Positions 1 through 6,622 of a stretch of 8,682 bases of DNA are shown one piece after another. The notes under the pieces were generated by a model. That model saw nothing but the letters and a program-made list of their open reading frames with translations. It searched no databases and was not told the DNA's origin. A program made the translations under genes and the position numbers. The DNA is taken from assembly GCA_021414045.1 (NCBI GenBank), contig JAIOPF010000066.1, positions 1-8,682 of the forward strand, written 5' to 3'. This DNA comes from Deltaproteobacteria bacterium. Its GTDB lineage: Bacteria > UBA10199 > DSSB01. The first letter of the stretch is position 1. Every line of letters starts with the position of its first letter.

Positions 1-867
1 GTCGTCGGTGATGAAGACGACCGCGGCCGCGCCATGCTCATAAGCATTAGAAAGCTTGCGTTGGAACGGCGCAAACATCGAGTGATCTTTGCCGTTGAAG
101 AAGCTGTGCGGATTGTTTTGCTCCGGCTCGTGCCGCATCGCGACGACGACCTTCCCCTTCACGTCGAGCCCGGCGTAGTCGTCGTAGTTAAAGGAATGCG
201 GATCGGCCGCGGCGGGCTTGGTTGCCGAAGGCGAGGCTTTCGGCTCGGGCTTCTTTTCCGTCGCGGGTTGTTTCGCCGGCTCCTTCTTATCGTCCGGTTT
301 CTTTTCCTCGATGCCGCTCGAACCGACGCCAAGATTGGCCGTGATGCCGTAACCGACGAACGCCAGCGGGACGTCGATCTTGCCCGAGCCGCCGATCGAC
401 AGCGGCGTGTAGTCGACGCCGAGCTTCAAAACGTGGCGTTGCGGCGTGCCGTCGGCTTTGGGGGGCCCAACGATCGCGAGCTCGTTCTTCTTGCCAAGCT
501 CCGCACCGACCGACATCGTGAACTTTTGAAACGGCGCGCCGTCGTAGAGTTCGGTCTTCAGCCCGAGTTTTTTGAACTCGGCAGCCAAGTAGTCGGCCGC
601 CTTGTTGATTCCCTGGGTATCGACGCCGCGTCCTTCAAGATCGTCCGAGGCGAGGAACTCGATGGCACTGCGAACGCGCAACTCCGCGCTGCTCGCCGTC
701 GTCGCAGCGGTTGCGGCCGACGCGGTTGCCGCCGTTTTCGTCTCCGCTTTGGCGACGTCCGCCGCTGGGGCCGAGGTGGCGCGAAGCAGGGTGGCGGCCA
801 AGGTCATCGCCGTGACGACGCAGGCCCAGCAGAAGAAAGAGCCGCGTCGATTGTTCGGAGGAAGCAT
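1..867 (-). CDS. Exported M28-family zinc peptidase with PA domain, N-terminal part (cut by window edge)
   Basis: An open frame of 289 codons starts at ATG 867 and runs off the left edge without a stop. Residues 1-36 look like a signal peptide: two arginines at 7-8, a hydrophobic core at about 11-29 and an Ala-rich cleavage region near 34-37. A low-complexity Ala/Thr stretch follows to about residue 60. Residues 66-103 carry the hallmark N-terminal motif of PA-domain M28 aminopeptidases (FLASDDLEGRG, then a helix ending in KKLGLKT). VGYGI at 171-175 and YDDYAGLDVKGKVVVAMRHEP at 228-248 belong to the PA-type insert domain. A Lys/Glu/Pro/Ala-rich linker of about 35 residues (187-221) interrupts it. 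The zinc-binding catalytic residues lie outside the window, so activity cannot be judged. In the family, these secreted or periplasmic enzymes remove N-terminal amino acids from peptides. The gene follows the clpB 3' end on the same strand after 156 bases. No strong Shine-Dalgarno sequence is visible. The style is typical of Planctomycetes (inference). Confidence 0.8.
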   Translation of the reverse strand, partial: MLPPNNRRGSFFCWACVVTAMTLAATLLRATSAPAADVAKAETKTAATASAATAATTASSAELRVRSAIEFLASDDLEGRGVDTQGINKAADYLAAEFKKLGLKTELYDGAPFQKFTMSVGAELGKKNELAIVGPPKADGTPQRHVLKLGVDYTPLSIGGSGKIDVPLAFVGYGITANLGVGSSGIEEKKPDDKKEPAKQPATEKKPEPKASPSATKPAAADPHSFNYDDYAGLDVKGKVVVAMRHEPEQNNPHSFFNGKDHSMFAPFQRKLSNAYEHGAAAVVFITDD

Positions 868-952
868 CGTGTTGATCCGTCCCGTTATCGTGGGTGGGGT
901 GCGTGCAAGCGGGGGCTGCGGTGGGCGTCGTTCGATTCTAGACCATCGCTTC

Positions 953-978
953 GGCTGCGGCCACCAGGAGCCGCAGCC
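953..978 (-). terminator. Hairpin downstream of clpB, possible terminator or leader structure
   Basis: GGCTGCGG (953-960) and CCGCAGCC (971-978) form a perfect 8-bp GC-rich stem with a 10-base loop, 45 bases past the clpB stop and 85 bases before the peptidase start. There is no T-run after the stem on the minus strand, so it does not meet the usual rule for an intrinsic terminator. A second GGCTGCGG at 914-921 could pair with the same arm. The surrounding gap (868-1023) shows no other feature I can support. Confidence 0.35.
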
Positions 979-1023
979 TGACATCAGTTGACCGGCAGAC
1001 CGACCGGGTTACGCAGCGTGGTT

Positions 1024-1476
1024 CTAGACCGAGTGCGGGTCGAGCCGCGAAAACGCGAACTCGCCCCCCTCGGAATCGATGCGGATCGTCGATCCCGGCG
1101 GATACTCGCCCCGCAGCAACTCGCTGGCCAGCGGGTTTTGCAGCCGTTGCTGAATCACGCGCTTCAGCGGTCGAGCCCCATACATCGGGTCGTATCCGAC
1201 CGCCGCAATCGCGTCGATCGCCGGTTCGGTGATATCGAGGTGCAGATCGTTCTGCTCCAGTTGTTTACGGAGTCGTTCGATTTGCAGTTCGACAATGCGG
1301 CGAATGTGCTTCCGATCCAACGGATGGAAGACGATCGGCTCGTCGATGCGGTTAAGGAACTCCGGCAGGAAGCGCGCTTCGAGGGCCTCTTTGACGGCCG
1401 TGCGAACCTCTTCTTCGCTGCCCCCTTCGCGGGTGATCTCTTGAATCGCTTGGCTGCCGACGTTCGACGTCATCAC
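1024..1476 (-). CDS. clpB: ClpB C-terminal fragment (frame-shifted from the upstream part)
   Basis: This frame encodes the last part of the second AAA+ domain of ClpB and ends at TAG 1024-1026. The homologous frame is open up to 1503, where it reads [18 protein letters not shown]; the first ATG is at 1476. Visible landmarks are sensor 1 (TSNVGSQ at residues 3-9 of this reading), the second-domain arginine finger ([10 protein letters not shown], Arg43) and sensor 2 (YGARPLKR, Arg102), followed by the small C-terminal subdomain. These elements are needed for ATP hydrolysis by the second ring, so the upstream piece cannot be functional without them. All ten Pro codons are CCG and most Thr codons are ACG, unlike the larger upstream piece, where CCC and ACC are common. 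No ribosome binding site suits a separate start. I take it as the displaced 3' end of clpB, or as the 3' end of a different organism's clpB. Confidence 0.85.
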   Translation of the reverse strand: MMTSNVGSQAIQEITREGGSEEEVRTAVKEALEARFLPEFLNRIDEPIVFHPLDRKHIRRIVELQIERLRKQLEQNDLHLDITEPAIDAIAAVGYDPMYGARPLKRVIQQRLQNPLASELLRGEYPPGSTIRIDSEGGEFAFSRLDPHSV

Positions 1477-3598
1477 GATAATCGTGTTCGTGAAATCGAC
1501 CGTCGTCGAGCACTTGCAGCAGCACGTTGAAGACGTCGCGATGCGCCTTTTCCATTTCGTCCAGCAAGACGACGGAGTAGGGGCGACGGCGGACCGCCTC
1601 GGTCAGGCGGCCCCCTTCTTCGTAACCGACGTATCCCGGCGGCGCGCCGATCAGCCGGGAGACCGAATGCTTTTCCATGTATTCGCTCATATCGATGCGA
1701 ATCATGGCCTGATCGTCGTCGAAGAGAAATTCCGCCAACGCCCGCGCCGTCTCGGTCTTCCCCACGCCGGTGGGTCCCAAGAAAATGAAGGAACCAATCG
1801 GGCGATTGGGGTCTTGCAGGCCCGCGCGAGCGCGGCGAACCGCATTGGATACCTTGAGCAGGGCCTCGTCTTGCCCAACCACGCGCTGGCGAAGCCGGTC
1901 TTCCATATGCAACAGTTTGTCGACCTCGCCTTCCAGCATCTTCGAGACCGGGATGCCAGTCCATTTGGCCACGACCTCGGCGACGTCCTCGGCATCGACT
2001 TCTTCCTTCAGCATCTTCTGCTCTTTTTGCAGTTCGGCGAGCTGCTGGTTGAGCCCGGCCAATTCCTTTTCAAGCCCCGGCAATTGCCCGTATTTTAATT
2101 CCGCCGCTCGAGTCAGATCTCCGCCGCGCTCGGCGCGCTCGGTCTCGATGCGGACTTGCTCGATCTTTTCCTTGGTTTGCCGGATTTTCTGGATGGCCGC
2201 CTTTTCATTCTGCCAATGGACCTTGAGCTTGGCGCTCTTCTCGCGGAGCATGGCGAGATCCTCCTGCAGTTTTTGCAGACGCTCTTTCGAAGCGGGATCT
2301 TTTTCTTTCTTCAGCGCTTGTTCTTCGATCTGGTACTGGGTGACTTTCCGCTCGATCTCGTCGATCTCCACGGGCAGGCTGTCGATCTCCATGCGCAGGC
2401 GGCTGGCGGCCTCGTCGATCAGGTCGATGGCCTTGTCCGGCAGGAAACGGTCGGTGATATAGCGGTGCGAAAGCGTCGCGGCCGCCACTAGGGCGGTGTC
2501 TTGGATGCGGACGCCGTGATGGATCTCGTAGCGTTCCTTCAGCCCGCGCAAGATCGCGATGGTGTCCTCGACGCTGGGCTCGCCGGCGAAGACCGGCTGA
2601 AAGCGCCGCTCGAGCGCCGGATCCTTTTCGATGTGTTTGCGGTATTCATCGAGCGTCGTGGCGCCGACGCAGCGCAGCTCGCCGCGGGCCAAAGCTGGCT
2701 TGAGCATATTGGAGGCGTCCATCGCGCCCTCGGAGGCGCCCGCTCCGACGAGGGTGTGCAGTTCGTCGATGAAGAGAATAATGTCCCCCTCGGATTCCAA
2801 GACTTCTTTGATCAAGGCCTTGAGGCGGTCCTCGAACTCGCCGCGGTATTTGGTGCCCGCCACCAGGCCGCCCAAATCCAAGGCGGCGAGTGTCTTATCG
2901 CGAAGGCTCTCCGGCACGTCGCCATTGACGATGCGCTGGGCAAGCCCTTCCACGATGGCGGTTTTCCCGACCCCGGGCTCGCCGATCAAGACGGGGTTAT
3001 TCTTGGTGCGCCGCGACAAGACCTGCATGACGCGCCGAATTTCGTCATCGCGACCGATCACCGGATCGAGTTTGCCGCGACGGGCAAGATCCGTCAGATC
3101 CCGGGTGAAGCGCTTGAGAGCCTGGTATTTGCTCTCGGGATTTTGGTCGGTGACTCGATGGGAGCCGCGGATCTCGAGCAAAACCTTCAAGAGGGAATCC
3201 CGTTTGACGCCCTGCGAAACCAAGAGCTTCTGGGCGGAACTTCCGGGCGTATCGACGATGGCCAAGAGCAGATGCTCGGTGCTGACGAACTCGTCCTTGA
3301 GCTTGGTCGCCTCTTGGTGGGCGTTTTCCAAGATTTTTTTGAGGTTGGTGGAAAGGTATTCCCCGGAGGAACCGCTTACTTTAGGAAATTTCCCGATATC
3401 GCCGAGCAAGGCTTCCCGAAAAGGTGTAAGATTGATGCCCTGGCGTTGCAGGATGGGTTTTACCAGTCCCTCGTCCTGGTCGATGAGCGCTAAGAGCAGG
3501 TGGTCGGCCTCGACCTGTTGGTTGCCGTGTTCGGCGGCCAGATGCTGGGCTTGGAGGACGGCTTCTTGGGCTTTAATGGTGAATTTATCGAGTCTCAT
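1352..3598 (-). CDS. clpB: ClpB ATP-dependent disaggregase, N-terminal 701 residues, then frameshift
   Basis: ClpB is the cytoplasmic hexameric AAA+ chaperone that threads aggregated proteins through its pore, working with DnaK/DnaJ/GrpE. Residues 1-150 are the double Clp N-domain (starts [13 protein letters not shown]). The first ATPase domain has Walker A GEPGVGKT 206-213, Walker B with D278-E279, pore-loop tyrosine in KYRGEFE (Y251) and arginine fingers R331-R332. A Glu/Lys-rich coiled-coil M-domain spans about 400-535, which separates it from ClpA and ClpC. The second ATPase domain has Walker A GPTGVGKT 608-615, pore loop GYVG 655-658 and Walker B D680-E681. Homology ends at Arg701 (codon 1498-1496). 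The remaining 47 codons to 1352 are out-of-frame readthrough of the C-terminal region. With seven missing residues restored and the 159-residue downstream piece, the protein would be about 867 residues, the normal family length. Start ATG 3598 has a weak GGAAAG-type site upstream and a sigma-32-like promoter. As it stands the gene is broken. Confidence 0.95.
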   Translation of the reverse strand: MRLDKFTIKAQEAVLQAQHLAAEHGNQQVEADHLLLALIDQDEGLVKPILQRQGINLTPFREALLGDIGKFPKVSGSSGEYLSTNLKKILENAHQEATKLKDEFVSTEHLLLAIVDTPGSSAQKLLVSQGVKRDSLLKVLLEIRGSHRVTDQNPESKYQALKRFTRDLTDLARRGKLDPVIGRDDEIRRVMQVLSRRTKNNPVLIGEPGVGKTAIVEGLAQRIVNGDVPESLRDKTLAALDLGGLVAGTKYRGEFEDRLKALIKEVLESEGDIILFIDELHTLVGAGASEGAMDASNMLKPALARGELRCVGATTLDEYRKHIEKDPALERRFQPVFAGEPSVEDTIAILRGLKERYEIHHGVRIQDTALVAAATLSHRYITDRFLPDKAIDLIDEAASRLRMEIDSLPVEIDEIERKVTQYQIEEQALKKEKDPASKERLQKLQEDLAMLREKSAKLKVHWQNEKAAIQKIRQTKEKIEQVRIETERAERGGDLTRAAELKYGQLPGLEKELAGLNQQLAELQKEQKMLKEEVDAEDVAEVVAKWTGIPVSKMLEGEVDKLLHMEDRLRQRVVGQDEALLKVSNAVRRARAGLQDPNRPIGSFIFLGPTGVGKTETARALAEFLFDDDQAMIRIDMSEYMEKHSVSRLIGAPPGYVGYEEGGRLTEAVRRRPYSVVLLDEMEKAHRDVFNVLLQVLDDGRFHEHDYRDDVERRQPSDSRDHPRRGQRRRGSHGRQRGPRSALPAGVP
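1497..1503 (-). other. clpB break point: frameshift with about 29 missing bases
   Basis: On the minus strand the sequence at 1503-1497 is ACGGTCG. The upstream frame reads it as the end of LDDGR; the downstream frame reads it as the start of TVDFTNT. In ClpB these two motifs are normally separated by LTDGQGR, so the seven bases serve both ends of the gap. Loss of one copy of a 7-bp direct repeat plus the sequence between (29 bases by codon count, which leaves a frameshift) explains the sequence exactly. A join of two different clpB genes at this microhomology explains it equally well. Confidence 0.8.
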
Positions 3599-3618
3599 GT
3601 CCGTTTTTCTTTCCGAAA

Positions 3619-3646
3619 AAATGGGCAGGGCCGCGCAAGAGTCAAG
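3619..3646 (-). promoter_or_regulatory. Sigma-32 (RpoH)-like heat-shock promoter for clpB
   Basis: Read on the minus strand, CTTGACT (3646-3640) is followed after 14 bases by CCCATTT (3625-3619), preceded by G. This closely matches the RpoH consensus of CTTGAAA, 13-15 bases, then CCCCATNT. Expected initiation is near 3612, giving a very short leader before ATG 3598. RpoH control of clpB is known in proteobacteria. No CIRCE inverted repeat is visible. The match is by eye only. Confidence 0.55.
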
Positions 3647-3691
3647 CCCTTGGCCCGAAGATTTTAACGTAATTCCGGAAAATAAAAAGAA

Positions 3692-5075
3692 ATGATTAAA
3701 AATACAGGAAAATCAATTCACTTAATTCGCCTGGATCTCAGCGACGCCGCTGTGCGAATCCTGCAGGAAAAATGCGACGAAGTCCTGCTGCACGCGACCC
3801 GGACGAAGAACGAATATTACGTATCTCCCTTAAGCCTCCAAAAACTCGAAATCCTAAAGATCTCCCATCGCGTGCTCAAGAACTTGCGCGCCGACGACCT
3901 TCCTATCGACATCGTCTATCCTTTTCAGTCCTTCCTCTTCGACGCTCCCAACGAGGACGCCATCCTCGAAGTCAAGACCTTCGCGATGGCTCAGCGACGC
4001 GGCTCTCGCCGGGTCAAGGTGCTCTACTGGGCCCGCAGCTCCCAGCAAAACGTCGCGGAATCCTTCACCCTCGACCGCCCGGGCGGGAAACGCGCCTATC
4101 GCTGGAGCATCGCCAAGGACGGCGCGAAAATCGTCAGCCTGGCGGATAAATTCCCGAAAATCATCCGGAAAATTCGCGACCCGGAGACGAGGGTGATTCT
4201 TTCCTTCGGTTCCGGAGGGGTCCGGCTCTTCGCGCATCCTTCCTTGATGAAGTTCATCGAACTTTTGAACCTGACCTCTTGCGTCCAGGAAATCTGGGGA
4301 AGCAGCGGGGGCGCGGTGGCGGGGCTCATGTATTCGATGGGAGTAGATCCGACGGTTATCGAGAAGGAAGGCTACAATCTCTATAATAATCGATATTCCC
4401 TGCGGTTCAGCCCCAGCAAGCTCGAGGTCTTGATGAATCTGCTCGCGGACACTTTCATTCCCGCGGGCGACAATCTCCTGAGAGGTTTCCTTGACTGCCA
4501 AAAGGCCTTGCGATTCATGATTTCCAAGCACCTCACCCGCTCGCGCAAGCGCAAGATCCCCTTCTATTGCATCGCCTATAATTTGAGGGAAAAACGCAAC
4601 GAGGTCTTGACGCCGGAGAAAGTCCCCAAGGACATCTACCTCACCCCGACCCATCACGCCGACGCCCTCGACGCCGTGATCGCTTCCTCGTCGATCCCCA
4701 TTCTCTATGTGCCCAAGAAAATCCTGCGGGGAAAAACCGAATATATCTACGTCGACGGAGGCACCACCGAGGAGGTGCCGCTGATCACCCCTTATCGCAA
4801 GTGGACCCGCGACCGGCTGAACTTTCCAAAAACCCGGAAGAAGCTGCTCATCCTCGCCGTCAATCTTTTCCCGTCGATCAGCAGCATTCCCTTCTTCAGC
4901 CATTATCGACGAGCACAAAGGGCATCTCACAAGGGACAAGGACGTGACGCTATGGGAATTGATTCTGCCGGTAAAGGGGATGAACATCCTCAATCCCAGG
5001 AGCATCCCGGAAATCATCCACACGGCCCAACACGCCTTCTTGAAGCAGTTGCTGGCGATCGAGGAAAGTCTCTAG
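3692..5075 (+). CDS. Patatin-like phospholipase, frameshifted near its 3' end
   Basis: A cytoplasmic serine lipid acyl hydrolase of the patatin family; no signal peptide or membrane segment is seen. Catalytic features: oxyanion-hole loop GSGGVR (173-178), nucleophile elbow GSSGG with Ser205, and the dyad aspartate in DGG (Asp355). About 160 residues precede the catalytic core and match nothing I recognise. From ATG 3692 the frame reads sensibly to about residue 403 (4900). It then turns into low-quality sequence that would run to 5290 and overlap the opposite-strand gene by more than 200 bases. In the next frame, from 4902, a well-formed C-terminus appears ([34 protein letters not shown]) and ends at TAG 5073-5075, two bases before the convergent gene's stop. 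I therefore give 5075 as the true end, with a one-base insertion or a deletion of 2 mod 3 bases near 4901. Upstream of the start there is only a weak AAAAAGAA purine tract. The substrate is unknown; membrane phospholipids are the usual inference. Confidence 0.85.
4890..4905 (+). other. Frameshift region in the patatin-like gene
   Basis: The upstream frame reads SSIPFFS up to 4900. The frame that holds the conserved C-terminus reads IIDEHKGHL from 4902. Treating C4901 as an extra base joins them directly as FFS-IID, giving a 460-residue protein. A deletion of unknown size is also possible, since I cannot tell whether residues are missing here. It may be a sequencing error or a real null mutation. 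Confidence 0.7.
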
Positions 5076-5077
5076 GT

Positions 5078-5497
5078 TTACAGGTGGGTCGCGAGCAGTT
5101 TCGCCCGCTTATTCCAGGAATAGCCGATGTAAACGATCCCGGCCAAGACGCTGATGATAATCACCGCCAGGACGGCGACTCCCATCAAGGCCCCTTTGGT
5201 CATGGGATTGGTGGGATCGGTGTAACAGGTGGCGCAAGCCGAGGCCCAACGCGCCTGGGAAAACGAGATGCCGAACACGCCGGCCGCTAATAACATCGGC
5301 GTCAGCTTGGGGTATTTTTGGCGGAACCAACGAAAATAAACGGACAGCAGCACCACGCCGACGGTGCCGAGCAGGCTGAGCCCCAAGCCCATCGATTCGC
5401 CGGCCGTCTTGTAGTCATAGAGGCCCCAGACCATCAGAAAAAGGGAAAGCAAGCCACAGACGGCGATGAAAAATAGATGGAAACTTCTTAGGGACAT
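5078..5497 (-). CDS. Small four-helix membrane protein with CxxC motif, last gene of the cytochrome oxidase operon
   Basis: This 139-residue protein has about four hydrophobic segments (roughly 6-26, 36-55, 66-82 and 104-127) and ends in a Lys/Arg-containing tail. Its most distinctive part is CATCYTDPTNPMTKG at 88-102, just before the last helix. Short membrane proteins with a Cys-x-x-Cys, a small acidic turn, then NPMTKG and one helix occur next to cox genes in several bacterial phyla; that comparison is from memory. The first two helices look like an added N-terminal module. The function is unknown. The CxxC could bind copper or heme or take part in thiol chemistry, which would suit oxidase assembly, but nothing here proves it. 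Start ATG 5497 has GGAG five bases upstream, and the gap to the subunit IV stop is 21 bases, so it is co-transcribed. Its stop (5078-5080) lies two bases from the patatin stop on the other strand. Confidence 0.75.
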   Translation of the reverse strand: MSLRSFHLFFIAVCGLLSLFLMVWGLYDYKTAGESMGLGLSLLGTVGVVLLSVYFRWFRQKYPKLTPMLLAAGVFGISFSQARWASACATCYTDPTNPMTKGALMGVAVLAVIIISVLAGIVYIGYSWNKRAKLLATHL

Positions 5498-5518
5498 AAA
5501 AGCTCCAGGAGGCCCGGA

Positions 5519-5833
5519 TCAATAGCCCAGTGGGGAACGCAGCATGTTCATATTCGTGAAATATGTGAGGAAGATCAATACCAGAAAGAATACCGCGGTG
5601 AAAACCAGGATTCCGTAGATGGCTTTCTTTTCCGCGATGAGATGCATGAAAAACAGGGCCACCAAGGCTGCCTTGAAGGTCGCGATGGATAAGGCAATGA
5701 TGATGTGCATCGTGTGCGAGACTTGCAGGTGGGAAGCCCACACCGTCACCAAGGTCAACACGGCCAAAGAAAGGAAAATAAAAATATAAATTTTGATGTG
5801 TTTCAACATCTCTTCAGTGTTGCCGTGTTCCAT
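5519..5833 (-). CDS. ctaF: Cytochrome c oxidase subunit IV (CtaF/CoxD type)
   Basis: A 104-residue protein with three membrane helices (about 13-33, 42-64 and 72-92), the size and layout of the bacterial subunit IV family (COX4_pro/CyoD-like). The second helix carries the family signature: a lysine inside the membrane (ATFKAALVALFFMHL, Lys54) followed by FMHL. It is a non-catalytic inner-membrane subunit thought to stabilise the oxidase core. A strong ribosome binding site, AAGGAG, lies six bases before ATG 5833. The gene follows coxC and the duplicated coxC end; the original gap from the older coxC stop (5875) to this start would have been 41 bases. The subunit identity is well supported by both sequence and position. 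Confidence 0.9.
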   Translation of the reverse strand: MEHGNTEEMLKHIKIYIFIFLSLAVLTLVTVWASHLQVSHTMHIIIALSIATFKAALVALFFMHLIAEKKAIYGILVFTAVFFLVLIFLTYFTNMNMLRSPLGY

Positions 5834-5874
5834 AGAGGGCTCCTTTTCTAGGGGGCGAATCCAATCTTTAACTA

Positions 5875-5910
5875 TTACAGGAGATAAAGCGCCGGAAACA
5901 GGAATATCCA
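5875..5910 (-). pseudogene. Second copy of the coxC 3' end (eleven codons plus stop)
   Basis: Read on the minus strand, 5910-5875 encodes [11 protein letters not shown] and a stop, exactly the last eleven residues of coxC just upstream. The first 20 bases are identical to the coxC copy. After that the codons here are GCG CTT TAT CTC CTG TAA against GCA TTA TAT TTA TTA TGA in coxC: eight base differences in 18, all silent, including the stop. Nothing before the TGG resembles coxC. The GC-rich codons here suit the rest of the operon better than those now ending coxC, so this is probably the original gene end, displaced by the insert. Confidence 0.75.
5891..5910. repeat. 20-bp direct repeat, copy 1
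   Basis: gccggaaacaggaatatcca is identical to 6016-6035, with 125 bases from one start to the other. The bases on both sides of the two copies differ, so the repeat is exactly 20 bp. It lies in the displaced coxC end. Confidence 0.95.
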
Positions 5911-5918
5911 GGTTATTC

Positions 5919-5945
5919 GCGAGCCCGAAGCAAGTTCGGACTCGC
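5919..5945 (-). other. 11-bp hairpin, stronger as minus-strand RNA
   Basis: Arms 5919-5929 and 5935-5945 pair over 11 positions around a 5-base loop. The one mismatch (C/A on the plus strand) becomes a G-U pair in minus-strand RNA, the sense of the oxidase transcript. No T-run follows, so it is more likely an mRNA-processing or stability structure, or part of a repeat element, than a terminator. Confidence 0.6.
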
Positions 5946-5954
5946 TAAAGCTCA

Positions 5955-5975
5955 GGGGGAGTTTCCTCCTCCCCC
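5955..5975 (-). other. 7-bp GC-rich hairpin
   Basis: GGGGGAG (5955-5961) and CTCCCCC (5969-5975) form a 7-bp stem with a 7-base loop, nine bases from the neighbouring 11-bp hairpin. Together they make a double hairpin in the coxC-ctaF spacer, an arrangement often seen in REP-like elements. Confidence 0.55.
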
Positions 5976-5999
5976 TTCATCCCCCACCGGTTTATGTAT

Positions 6000-6599
6000 T
6001 CATAATAAATATAATGCCGGAAACAGGAATATCCAAACGAGGTCGACGAAATGCCAGTAGAGGCCCGCGGCCTCGATCCTGCCGGTGAACTTCCTGGGGT
6101 TCTCTTTCCAGGCGCTTCCGGAAACCAGCAAAAGATAGAGATTCACGAAAACGCCGCCGATGATGTGAAGTCCATGCAGCCCGGTCAGCGTGAAATATAT
6201 GCCGTAAAAATTGTCGGTCGACGGAAAGTGATGGTGCTCGAACTTGGCCGCATACTCGAAGCTCTTGATGACCAAGAAGCCGAGGGAGAGCAGGATGGTC
6301 GCGCTCATGTAGATCCGGAAACGTCCCAGCTGCTTCATCATCAGGGAAGCCCAAGCCATGACCATGGTCACGCTGGAGGTGATCAGGATCATGGTATTGA
6401 CCGTCGCCAGCGGGACGTTCAACAGCTCCGAGCCGTGAGGCCAACTGACAGCGCCCACTCGAAGCAGGATGTAGGCCGAGAACAAGCCGCCGAAGAGCAT
6501 GACTTCGGAGGCGAGGAAGGCCCAGATCGCCAGTTTGGAGTTGGTCACTCCCGTCACCGGATGGGGAGTGTCGATGTAATGAATTTCAGCAGCGGACAT
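6000..6599 (-). CDS. coxC: Cytochrome c oxidase subunit III
   Basis: This 199-residue inner-membrane protein of the heme-copper oxidase subunit III family is of the short bacterial form with about five helices. Family features in view are [13 protein letters not shown] with the buried Glu32, the [14 protein letters not shown] helix (136-149, His142 and His145) and the end motif YWHFVDLVW (181-189). Subunit III has no redox centre and supports proton uptake and enzyme stability. I chose ATG 6599 because GGAG lies eight bases upstream; longer readings would overlap coxA. It starts 23 bases after the coxA stop. The final codons after Ala195 are AT-rich (TTA TAT TTA TTA TGA) and unlike the rest of the gene. 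They appear to be supplied by the insert that follows; an identical peptide with different codons lies 125 bases downstream. Confidence 0.95.
   Translation of the reverse strand: MSAAEIHYIDTPHPVTGVTNSKLAIWAFLASEVMLFGGLFSAYILLRVGAVSWPHGSELLNVPLATVNTMILITSSVTMVMAWASLMMKQLGRFRIYMSATILLSLGFLVIKSFEYAAKFEHHHFPSTDNFYGIYFTLTGLHGLHIIGGVFVNLYLLLVSGSAWKENPRKFTGRIEAAGLYWHFVDLVWIFLFPALYLL
6016..6035. repeat. 20-bp direct repeat, copy 2 (inside coxC)
   Basis: Identical to 5891-5910. In coxC it covers codons Trp189 to the first two bases of Ala195. The reading frame is the same in both copies. Confidence 0.95.
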
Positions 6600-6622
6600 T
6601 CGGTATTCTCCGTTTCTAAAAA

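Larger units (their letters stand above)
5911..6015 (-). mobile_element. 105-bp hairpin-rich insert between the coxC-end repeats
   Basis: The segment between the two 20-bp repeats has no coding capacity beyond the last codons of coxC. It contains three inverted repeats: 5919-5945, 5955-5975 and a short one, TTATG/CATAA, at 5992-6005. It also has G-tracts on the minus strand and an AT-rich end that supplies the present coxC stop. The structure fits a small palindromic mobile element or the remnant of a larger element deleted to its ends. No transposase, no terminal inverted repeats and no second copy in this window support this, so the mobile nature is inference. Confidence 0.4.

Noticed and set aside
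34..981. Plus-strand frame of 315 codons at the left edge
   Set aside because: Arg-rich shadow of the minus-strand M28 peptidase, which has a signal peptide and clear family motifs.
936..1030. Direct repeat TTCTAGACC at 936-944 and 1022-1030 flanking the hairpin
   Set aside because: Nine bases containing a palindrome, with no other sign of an insertion between them; too short to support an element.
2501..3493. Long plus-strand frames opposite clpB (also 1484-2098, 1770-2462 and 2631-3695)
   Set aside because: All lie antisense to the conserved ClpB frame, show no recognisable motifs and have no ribosome binding sites of note.
3599..3691. CIRCE/HrcA operator upstream of clpB
   Set aside because: No TTAGCACTC-type inverted repeat with a 9-base spacer is present in the gap.
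3854..5023. Minus-strand frame of 389 codons opposite the patatin-like gene
   Set aside because: The plus-strand frame has the GSSGG and DGG catalytic motifs; the minus frame has no motif and no suitable start context.
5076..5290. Patatin-like reading continued to 5290
   Set aside because: The added residues are low-complexity and antisense to the CxxC membrane protein, while a conserved C-terminus is present in the neighbouring frame.
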